This document shows positions 1 to 5,010 of a stretch of DNA of 5,461 nt, piece by piece. The DNA lies in NCBI GenBank assembly GCA_025351555.1, contig JANXVS010000143.1, forward strand, positions 1 through 5,461, read 5' to 3'. Source of the stretch: Pseudomonadota bacterium. GTDB taxonomy: Bacteria > Pseudomonadota > Gammaproteobacteria > Xanthomonadales > Rhodanobacteraceae. Under the pieces are notes generated by a model. The model saw nothing but the letters and a program-made list of their open reading frames with translations. It was not told the DNA's origin and did no database searches. Numbering within the stretch: position 1 is the first letter of the stretch; the number at the start of each line of letters is the position of its first letter. A program made the position numbers and the translations under genes.

Positions 1-821
1 CGCTGCATCTTGTCCAGGCGAGTGTTCCGGCCATTGAAACCAGCCTGTGGCGGGCGGCGACGTCGATCGATGTGCAAAGCGGGCGCGTAGAGTTGATCGA
101 ACAATATGTCGGTGCGGAGGGCGCTGAAGTACTCGGCGTGCATGAGGTGCAGATCACGCTCGGGCAGCAAGCCGAACTGGATGCGATCTGCTGGTCCGAT
201 CTTGCGGACACGGTGTCGCTGCTGCGCCGGGAAATCCTCAGAGTAGGTACCGACGCGGTATACAAAGTCACCCAGGCGCATTTCGGCGGTCGCCTGCAAC
301 GCTTCGAATCAGCGGTCGATCTTGCCGGGAGCAACGCGACATGCCACGCGCGCGGAGTGTTTGCCTTGCGTGGGCGCCAGCATGTGGACGTCCATCTGGA
401 TGTGCGCCACAACGCGCGCGACACTGTCAGCGACGTGCTCTGGCGCGGTGTTGCAGACCAGCGTGCTCGCGGCATCCTGCATGGTGCGATCAAAGTGGCG
501 CCGGGTGCGGATGGTGCCGATGCGCGCCTGCAGACCAAGAACCTGTTGCTCTCGCCGCACGCGGAAATCGATGCGCAGCCGGTGCTGGAAATTTACGCAG
601 ATGAAGTCAAGGCGGCACACGGGGCGACTGTCGGCCAGCTCGACGAAACCGCGTTGTTCTATTTGCGTTCGCGCGGCTTGCCGGTCGCGACCGCGCGCAG
701 CCTGCTGATTGCCGGATTCTGCCGCGAAGCGTTCGCTGGCATTGCCGATGTCGATTTGCGTGGTCGGCTCGACGCGCTGTTGGTCGAGCGTCTGCCGCAG
801 ACTGCCGAGATCGCGACATGA
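1..821 (+). CDS. sufD: SufD, Fe-S cluster assembly scaffold subunit (5' truncated by window edge)
   Basis: SufD pairs with SufB and the ATPase SufC to form the cytoplasmic SufBCD complex on which Fe-S clusters are built. The gene is open from the window edge (first full codon at 3), so about 272 C-terminal residues are present; E. coli SufD has roughly 420. Family signatures are visible in order: a beta-helix core with HVDVHLDVRHNARDTVSD, then RGVADQRARGILHGAIKV, the NLLLSPHAEIDAQPVLEIYA stretch, KAAHGATVGQLD, and the helical tail LFYLRSRGLPVATARSLLI. The histidine of HGATVG (codon 618-620) matches E. coli SufD His360, implicated in cluster formation at the SufB-SufD interface. Two residues earlier, where E. 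coli has Cys358, this protein has Ala (612-614). Having HGATVG without the SufB-type cysteine set favours SufD over SufB. The stop overlaps the sufS start as ATGA, suggesting translational coupling. Confidence 0.95.
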   Translation, partial: LHLVQASVPAIETSLWRAATSIDVQSGRVELIEQYVGAEGAEVLGVHEVQITLGQQAELDAICWSDLADTVSLLRREILRVGTDAVYKVTQAHFGGRLQRFESAVDLAGSNATCHARGVFALRGRQHVDVHLDVRHNARDTVSDVLWRGVADQRARGILHGAIKVAPGADGADARLQTKNLLLSPHAEIDAQPVLEIYADEVKAAHGATVGQLDETALFYLRSRGLPVATARSLLIAGFCREAFAGIADVDLRGRLDALLVERLPQTAEIAT

Positions 822-2062
822 ACGCGCGTGCGCACATTGCGGCCGCCTTCGACCCGCTGCACTACCGCACGGATTTTCCGCTGCTCGCGCGCAGCGTGCA
901 TGGCAAGCCGCTGATCTATTTTGACAACGCGAACACGGCGCAAAAACCGCAATCGGTGATCGAGTCGGTCGATCGTTTCTACCGTGAAACCAATGCGAAC
1001 GTCGCGCGCGCGATGCACGCGCTCGGCGAGGAAGCGACCAGCGCCTACGAGGCGACGCGCGATAAGCTCGCGCGTTTCATCAATGCGCCGGCGCGCGAGG
1101 AAGTAATTTTCACCAGCGGCACCACGCAGTCGATCAATCTGGTCGCCTACAGCTATGCGCTGCCGCGCCTGCAACCCGGTGATGAAATCCTGGTTACGAC
1201 GATGGAGCATCACGCCAATATCGTGCCGTGGCAGCTCGTGTGCGAACGCACCGGAGCGAAATTGAAAGTCGCGCCGATCACGCAGAGCGGAGAGCTCATT
1301 GTCGATCGTTTCATCGAGCTGTTGACGCCATCGGTGAAGCTCGCCGCCGTGACCCATGTTTCAAACGTACTCGGCACGATCAATCCAATGCGCGAATTGG
1401 CGAAAGCCTGCCGCACGCGAGATATCCCGTTGCTGGTCGATGGCTCGCAGGCGGCGCCGCATCTGACGATCGATGTGCAGGCACTCGGCTGCGACTTCTA
1501 CGCGCTGACCGGGCACAAGCTGTTTGGCCCCACCGGCACTGGCGCCTTGTGGGCACGACGCGAACTGCTGGAAGCCATGCCGCCGTTTTTCGGCGGCGGC
1601 GAAATGATAAAGACGGTAACTTTTGAAAAAACCACATTTGCGGATTTGCCGGCAAAATTCGAGGCGGGCACGCCGAATATCGCCGGTTTCGTCGGCCTCG
1701 GCGCCGCGATCGACTACGTCAATGCGATCGGTCGCGATCGCATCCAGACCTACGAGCGCGAACTGCTCGATTATGCGACAACCGCATTCAAGTCCGTGCC
1801 TGGCCTGCGTCTGTTCGGGGAAGCGCCGCACAAGGCTGCCGTGCTCGCGTTTCTGATCGACGGCGTGCATGCGCATGATCTGGCCATGCTGCTCGATCAT
1901 GAAGGCATCGCTGTGCGCTCCGGCCATCACTGCGCGCATCCGCTGATGCAGTTCTACGGTGTGCCGGCGACGCTGCGCGCCTCGCTTGCGTTCTACAATA
2001 CGCGCGACGAAGTTGATCGCTTTATTGCGGCGCTGACGCGGGTGCGCAAGCTGCTCGCCTGA
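818..2062 (+). CDS. sufS: SufS, type II cysteine desulfurase
   Basis: PLP-dependent enzyme that converts L-cysteine to alanine and holds the sulfur as a persulfide for SUF cluster assembly. At 414 aa it is close to the usual length (about 406 in E. coli). Visible features: substrate/PLP-entry region with the SGTTQSINLVAYSY segment; EHHANIVPW with His131-His132 stacking on PLP; VDGSQAAPH with Asp208 and Gln211 contacting the cofactor; TGHKLFGPTGTGALW with Schiff-base Lys234 (codon 1517-1519); and RSGHHCAHP with persulfide-forming Cys372 (codon 1931-1933). The short RSGHHC loop is diagnostic of the SufS/CsdA type rather than IscS. The ATG at 818 overlaps the sufD stop by 4 bp, as is typical of coupled suf genes, and the N-terminal FDPLHYRTDFPLLAR fits the family start. 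No sufE or sufU, the usual sulfur acceptors for type II desulfurases, is visible downstream; it may lie upstream or elsewhere. Confidence 0.97.
   Translation: MNARAHIAAAFDPLHYRTDFPLLARSVHGKPLIYFDNANTAQKPQSVIESVDRFYRETNANVARAMHALGEEATSAYEATRDKLARFINAPAREEVIFTSGTTQSINLVAYSYALPRLQPGDEILVTTMEHHANIVPWQLVCERTGAKLKVAPITQSGELIVDRFIELLTPSVKLAAVTHVSNVLGTINPMRELAKACRTRDIPLLVDGSQAAPHLTIDVQALGCDFYALTGHKLFGPTGTGALWARRELLEAMPPFFGGGEMIKTVTFEKTTFADLPAKFEAGTPNIAGFVGLGAAIDYVNAIGRDRIQTYERELLDYATTAFKSVPGLRLFGEAPHKAAVLAFLIDGVHAHDLAMLLDHEGIAVRSGHHCAHPLMQFYGVPATLRASLAFYNTRDEVDRFIAALTRVRKLLA
1722..1743. repeat. 9-bp inverted repeat within sufS
   Basis: ATGCGATCG-GTCG-CGATCGCAT forms a perfect 9-bp stem with a 4-base loop inside the coding sequence (around NAIGRDRIQ). 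It is built from GATCG words that are common throughout this window, so chance is a fair explanation. A local mRNA hairpin would nevertheless be stable. Confidence 0.35.
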
Positions 2063-2080
2063 AGCGTCGAACCTGACTAT

Positions 2081-2095
2081 ACAATTTGGAATTGT
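2081..2095. repeat. Short inverted repeat in the sufS-GNAT gap
   Basis: ACAATT-TGG-AATTGT is a perfect 6-bp inverted repeat with a 3-base centre, in the 42-bp gap before the acetyltransferase gene. It overlaps a TATACA stretch (2079-2084) that resembles a -10 element, but I see no convincing -35 at the right distance. It could be an operator or a chance AT-rich palindrome; no regulator is assignable. Confidence 0.25.
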
Positions 2096-2104
2096 GGATT
2101 CACG

Positions 2105-2671
2105 ATGAACGCTATCGTCTCCAACCCCTGTTTGCTGTTCCGTGGCGCAACCCCCGCCGACGTCGCCGCGATCGTGGCTCTCGTCGAATCTGCCTACCGC
2201 GGCGACGTCAGTCGCAAGGGCTGGACGACCGAGGCCGATTTTCTCGAAGGCCAGCGTGTCGATTCGGCAGGGGTGGCCGAGGTGATTACAAAGCCGCATA
2301 GCCGCGTACTATTGGCTGAGCGCCCTTCGACAGGCTCAGGGCAGGCTGGTGGACTCATGATCGCCTGTTGCCATATCGAAAAGCAGGGTGACGCCTGCTA
2401 TTTCGGCATGTTTGCGGTGAATCCGGAATTGCAAGGTGGCGGAACCGGCAGCCGGATGATGAACGAGGCCGAACGCATCGCGCGCGATGAGTGGAAATGT
2501 GTACAAGTGGAAATGACCGTAATTTCGATCCGCGACGATTTGATCTCGTGGTACGAACGCCGCGGTTACCGGAGCACCCGCGTGTTCAAACCATTTCCGT
2601 ACGGTGACGACCGCTTCGGCATACCCAAACGTGACGATTTGCGCTTCGAGGTATTGGCAAAGGCGCTATGA
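2105..2671 (+). CDS. GNAT-family N-acetyltransferase
   Basis: Predicted cytoplasmic acetyl-CoA-dependent N-acyltransferase of 188 aa; the acceptor substrate is unknown. The acetyl-CoA pyrophosphate-binding motif A is clear at residues 101-123 (GMFAVNPELQGGGTG, with the Q-G-G-G-T-G loop at 110-115). Motif B is at about 150-161 (YERRGYRSTRVF). The N-terminal YRGDVSRKGWTTEADFLEGQ segment (31-50) is typical of one GNAT subgroup. Residues 72-83 (ERPSTGSGQAGG) sit between the LLAE strand and the next strand LMIACCHIE. They are encoded by a hairpin-forming repeat and look like an in-frame insertion in a surface loop rather than ancestral sequence. The ATG at 2105 was chosen because the GNAT fold begins soon after it; no strong ribosome binding site is visible. 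The gene lies 42 bp after sufS and overlaps the Rieske gene by 4 bp, so it is probably cotranscribed with suf, but a role in cluster assembly is not shown. Confidence 0.9.
   Translation: MNAIVSNPCLLFRGATPADVAAIVALVESAYRGDVSRKGWTTEADFLEGQRVDSAGVAEVITKPHSRVLLAERPSTGSGQAGGLMIACCHIEKQGDACYFGMFAVNPELQGGGTGSRMMNEAERIARDEWKCVQVEMTVISIRDDLISWYERRGYRSTRVFKPFPYGDDRFGIPKRDDLRFEVLAKAL
2316..2347. repeat. Intragenic REP-like short palindromic element inside the GNAT gene
   Basis: This stretch contains two mutually exclusive stems. Stem A is CTGAGC (2316-2321) with GCTCAG (2334-2339). Stem B is GCCCT (2322-2326) with AGGGC (2338-2342). CAGGCT also occurs twice in direct orientation (2331-2336, 2342-2347). 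The core CCTTCGACAGGCTCAGGGC resembles a short dispersed element that I recall from many environmental proteobacterial genomes, where it reads through genes as STGSGQA-like peptides; that is recollection, not a search result. Only one copy is in the window, so dispersal cannot be shown here. Confidence 0.6.
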
Positions 2672-2988
2672 ATCACTGGATTCGCGTCTGCGCGCAGTCC
2701 GAACTCCTGGTGGGGGAGTTCAAGCTGGTCTACGACGGCGACGTGCCGATCGCCGTATTCAATATCGACGGCGAACTCTATGCAATCGAAGACGTCTGCA
2801 CCCACGACGGCGGCGATCTTGCCGGCGGCGAGCTGCATGGTTACGAAATCGAGTGTCCGCGCCACGGCGCGCGCTTCGACCTGCGCACAGGCGCTGCGCG
2901 CTGTCCACCGGCCTACGAATCCACCGCGACCTTCCCGGTGAAGGTGGAGAACGGTGCCGTGTATACGCGCGATGATCGCTGGGATTGA
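2668..2988 (+). CDS. Rieske-type [2Fe-2S] ferredoxin
   Basis: Small soluble electron carrier of 106 aa, consisting of a single Rieske domain of the kind annotated as non-heme iron oxygenase ferredoxin subunit (BphF-like). The cluster ligands are complete: Cys44-x-His46 (in CTHDGG) and Cys63-x-x-His66 (in CPRHGARFD), with 16 residues between the two pairs. There is no signal peptide or membrane segment, so it is cytoplasmic. The start is fixed by the ATGA overlap with the acetyltransferase stop and by the family-typical beginning NHWIRVC. No oxygenase or reductase partner gene is nearby. Its position at the end of the suf cluster suggests it supplies electrons for Fe-S assembly or is a client made where clusters are made; this is inference from context. 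No clear terminator follows it. Confidence 0.94.
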   Translation: MNHWIRVCAQSELLVGEFKLVYDGDVPIAVFNIDGELYAIEDVCTHDGGDLAGGELHGYEIECPRHGARFDLRTGAARCPPAYESTATFPVKVENGAVYTRDDRWD

Positions 2989-3003
2989 TTTCTCGCTTCG
3001 CCC

Positions 3004-3017
3004 TGACATCGAGGTCA
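3004..3017. repeat. Near-palindrome just after the Rieske gene
   Basis: TGACATCGAGGTCA is a 14-bp palindrome with one mismatched pair. It has no loop and no following T-run, so it does not qualify as an intrinsic terminator. It could be a protein-binding site or chance. I found no convincing terminator between the suf genes and the next promoter, so some readthrough is possible. Confidence 0.25.
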
Positions 3018-3040
3018 TCCAGGTCTCGAATACCTTTGTA

Positions 3041-3069
3041 TTGACAAAAGAAGTTAGTTAAATGAGAAT
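3041..3069 (+). promoter_or_regulatory. Predicted sigma-70 promoter for the porin-FMN-ApbE operon
   Basis: A perfect -35 hexamer TTGACA (3041-3046) is followed after exactly 17 bp by GAGAAT (3064-3069), a 4/6 match to TATAAT with the conserved A2, A5 and T6. The expected transcription start is about 3076, giving a 5' leader of about 80 nt before the ATG at 3155. The -10 lies inside the Fur-like palindrome, so Fur binding would occlude RNA polymerase. Confidence 0.7.
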
Positions 3070-3077
3070 CGTTCTCA
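3063..3077. promoter_or_regulatory. Fur box (7-1-7 type)
   Basis: TGAGAAT-C-GTTCTCA matches the 7-1-7 Fur operator pattern TGATAAT-N-ATTATCA. The two halves are inverted repeats with a single mismatch (G3071 where a perfect repeat would have A). GAGAAT/TTCTC versions of the box are common in proteobacteria. It covers the -10 of the predicted promoter, the standard position for iron-dependent repression. The regulator is inferred from the site only; no fur gene is in the window. Confidence 0.8.
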
Positions 3078-3140
3078 GTTAGCTTATCGCTACGTTTTGG
3101 CCGCATGCTGCTGCGCCGACCCCCATGTATACAAAGGTAG

Positions 3141-3146
3141 AAGGAG
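3141..3146 (+). promoter_or_regulatory. Ribosome binding site fixing the porin start
   Basis: AAGGAG lies 8 bases before the ATG at 3155, in a purine-rich tract. This selects 3155 over the in-frame ATG at 3125, which has only a C-run in front of it and would add ten charged residues ahead of the signal peptide. Confidence 0.85.
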
Positions 3147-3154
3147 AAGGGATT

Positions 3155-4486
3155 ATGCGACGTACTTCGCTTGCGCTTGCCACGGCGACCTTGTGCGCGA
3201 TGCTGTCGCCAGCGGTGCGTGCCGATGAGACGAGCTTGCAGGCCGAGGTGAATGCGCTGCGCGCCGAAATCGCCGCACTCAAGGATGAAGTCAGACAGAT
3301 GCACAGCGCGTCCGCGGCCAAGCCTGCGCCGGCTTTGGCCGGTGCCGTCACGTCGCCGGGTCCGGGTCCAGCTGTCGCGAATATCGCCAGTGCACCACAG
3401 ACCGCGGCGACTCCCGAGAACACGGGTACGACGCTGTGGGGTTACGGCCAGATCGACTACAACCGTCCCACGGCGCATGCGGCGGATGCCCGCGCAGACC
3501 TGTCGCGCGCCGTGATCGGCTTCAATCACGTGTTCGACGATAGTACGAGAGTCTACGGTGAGCTGGAGTGGGCGCATGCGGTGACGTCGGCCAGCGATCA
3601 AGGCGAAACGGAAGTCGAGCAGGTTTACGTCGAACACGCACTGGCGCCGAACTACGGCGTGCGTGCCGGGCTCATGCTGGTTCCGCTCGGCTTGCTCAAC
3701 GAACATCACGAGCCGACCCAGTTCTACGGTGTGGAACGCAACTTTGTGGAAACCGCGATCATTCCCAGCACCTGGCGTGAAGGCGGTGTGGCCGGTTACG
3801 GCAGCACCGATTCGGGTGTCAGCTGGAATGTCGGCATCGGCACCGGGCCGGATTTGAGCAAGTGGGATGCGACGTCGGCCGACGGTCGCGAATCACCGCT
3901 CGGCAGCATCCATCAGGAACTGCAATTGGCCAAGGCGCACGACCCCTCGATCTACGGCGCAGCGAACTGGCAGAGCGTTCCCGGCCTCACCGTCGGTGGC
4001 GGCGTGTTCACCGGCAAGATCGGCCAGGGCACGCCGGATTTCGCAGCGGACACAGCACGGCTCGTGCTTGGTGAAGCACATATACGCTGGCAGCCGGGTC
4101 CGTTTGATTTCGCTGCATTGTATACTCGCGGCTCGATCAGCAATACGCAGGCGCTCAATGCCAGCTTTGCCGGCGAGCCGACGCCGGTGCCGAAGTTCTT
4201 CTGGGGCGGCTACGCGCAAGGCGCCTGGCGCGCGCTGGAGTGGAACCAGTCGAGCCTCGCGCCATTCTTGCGCTACGAAATGTTCAACACCGGCGCGGCC
4301 TACGCGGGGCAGGTGCAGGGTTCGACCACACCGGCGCTGCCAACCGAGCGCGTGTGGACGCTCGGCGCCAATTACTATCTGAATCCAAACGTGGTATTCA
4401 AGATCGACTATCAGAATTTCAATCGCGACGATCTCGCACTCGGCTACGGCGATCGTTTGGATCTCGGCATTGGGTATCAGTTCTGA
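3155..4486 (+). CDS. Outer-membrane porin with N-terminal coiled coil
   Basis: Predicted trimeric-type outer-membrane beta-barrel of 443 aa that would let small solutes across the outer membrane; the substrate is unknown. Residues 1-23 form a Sec signal peptide (MRRTSLALATA..., hydrophobic core, cleavage after AVRA before DETS). Residues about 26-50 form a heptad-like coiled coil (LQAEVNALRAEIAALKDEV). Residues about 54-88 are a Pro/Ala-rich linker. The barrel begins near LWGYGQIDYN and shows alternating amphipathic strands to the C-terminal YQF; a terminal Phe is the usual signal for BAM-mediated insertion. The segment LVPLGLLNEHHEPTQFYGVE...IIPSTWREGG resembles a conserved block in porins of the phosphate-selective OprO/OprP-like superfamily, and the coiled-coil-plus-barrel layout also recalls DcaP. 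The start at 3155 is fixed by the ribosome binding site. A Fur-type promoter precedes it, and the FMN-binding protein gene starts 2 bases after its stop. Confidence 0.88.
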   Translation: MRRTSLALATATLCAMLSPAVRADETSLQAEVNALRAEIAALKDEVRQMHSASAAKPAPALAGAVTSPGPGPAVANIASAPQTAATPENTGTTLWGYGQIDYNRPTAHAADARADLSRAVIGFNHVFDDSTRVYGELEWAHAVTSASDQGETEVEQVYVEHALAPNYGVRAGLMLVPLGLLNEHHEPTQFYGVERNFVETAIIPSTWREGGVAGYGSTDSGVSWNVGIGTGPDLSKWDATSADGRESPLGSIHQELQLAKAHDPSIYGAANWQSVPGLTVGGGVFTGKIGQGTPDFAADTARLVLGEAHIRWQPGPFDFAALYTRGSISNTQALNASFAGEPTPVPKFFWGGYAQGAWRALEWNQSSLAPFLRYEMFNTGAAYAGQVQGSTTPALPTERVWTLGANYYLNPNVVFKIDYQNFNRDDLALGYGDRLDLGIGYQF

Positions 4487-4488
4487 TC

Positions 4489-5007
4489 ATGCATGTTCGC
4501 TGGTTGGTTCCCATCGGTGTCGGCGCAAGCTGCGTCGCGCACGTCGCGCATGCGGCACAGTACATGACGATCAAGCAGGCGCAACACGCGGCGTTCCCCG
4601 CGGCCACGAATTTCGTTCTCGACGGGGCGACGCTTGAGCAGGCCACTGCTTCCGGCGCGGCGGCGAAAATCTGGCGAGCCCGCAACGGCGAACAGCACTT
4701 GGGCTGGATCGTGGAGGATCGTGTGATCGGCAAAAGTGAGGCAATCACTTACGCGCTCGCGCTTGACGCGAATGGCGCCGTGCTCTCGCTCGAGATACTC
4801 GACTACCGCGAATCGCACGGCGGCGAAATACGCCTCGCGCCGTGGCGCAAGCAGTTCGTCGGCAAGACAGCGCATGATCCGGTCGCGCTGAATCAGGACA
4901 TCAAGAACATCTCGGGCGCCACCCTGTCGTGCAGGCATATCACTGAAGGGGTGCAGCGTTTGCTGCAAGTATACGAACGCGTGCTGCGCGTGAAGGTGCC
5001 GGGCTGA
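4489..5007 (+). CDS. Exported FMN-binding-domain protein (predicted ApbE flavinylation substrate)
   Basis: Small envelope flavoprotein of 172 aa with a single FMN-binding domain of the type found in RnfG, NqrC and NosR (PF04205 family). Residues 1-22 look like a Sec signal peptide, with likely cleavage after VAHA before AQYM, so it should be periplasmic; there is no further membrane segment. The domain shows the family block WRKQFVGKTAHDP (119-131) followed by DIKNISGATLSCRHITEGV (137-155). In the SGAT motif, Thr145 (codon 4921-4923) is the residue to which ApbE enzymes attach FMN by a phosphoester bond. No heme-binding CxxCH or Fe-S motif is present, so it would be a one-domain electron carrier. 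The ATG at 4489 follows the porin stop by 2 bases with a weak ribosome binding site, consistent with translational coupling. The next gene is an ApbE, the expected modifying enzyme. Electron donor and acceptor are not visible here. Confidence 0.9.
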   Translation: MHVRWLVPIGVGASCVAHVAHAAQYMTIKQAQHAAFPAATNFVLDGATLEQATASGAAAKIWRARNGEQHLGWIVEDRVIGKSEAITYALALDANGAVLSLEILDYRESHGGEIRLAPWRKQFVGKTAHDPVALNQDIKNISGATLSCRHITEGVQRLLQVYERVLRVKVPG

Positions 5008-5010
5008 GCC

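Larger units (their letters stand above)
3031..3139. repeat. 11-bp perfect inverted repeat bracketing the Fur-type promoter
   Basis: TACCTTTGTAT at 3031-3041 is the exact reverse complement of ATACAAAGGTA at 3129-3139, with 87 bp between. The left arm runs into the -35 element and the right arm abuts the ribosome binding site of the porin gene. The bases immediately outside both arms are GAA (3028-3030 and 3140-3142). That would fit terminal repeats with a 3-bp target duplication, although three bases can match by chance. A long-range mRNA stem is possible only if transcription enters from upstream. Confidence 0.5.

Noticed and set aside
659..1357. Long minus-strand open frame across sufD/sufS
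   Set aside because: It is a shadow frame in GC-rich DNA opposite well-conserved suf coding sequence, with a low-complexity Arg-rich product and no recognisable domain.
2079..2084. Independent promoter for the GNAT gene (TATACA)
   Set aside because: No -35 hexamer occurs at 16-18 bp upstream; transcription from the suf operon is simpler.
2989..3030. Intrinsic terminator after the Rieske gene
   Set aside because: The only palindrome (3004-3017) has no loop and no T-run downstream.
3125..3154. Upstream in-frame ATG as porin start
   Set aside because: It would place ten mostly polar residues before the signal peptide and has no ribosome binding site, whereas ATG 3155 has AAGGAG at ideal spacing.
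2759..3709. Minus-strand open frame across the Rieske gene, promoter region and porin
   Set aside because: It crosses two confident genes and a promoter, its product is Arg-rich and domainless, and it has no start signals.
4240..4488. Long upstream extension of the FMN-binding protein frame
   Set aside because: It runs through the porin coding region; the signal peptide begins at ATG 4489, just after the porin stop.
4489..4503. Tat signal on the FMN-binding protein that would explain cytoplasmic flavinylation before export
   Set aside because: Only one Arg is present (MHVRW) and there is no twin-arginine motif.
4489..4560. Lipoprotein lipobox (GASC) in the FMN-binding protein
   Set aside because: The -3 position is Gly rather than a Leu-like residue, and a better Sec cleavage site (VAHA before AQ) follows.
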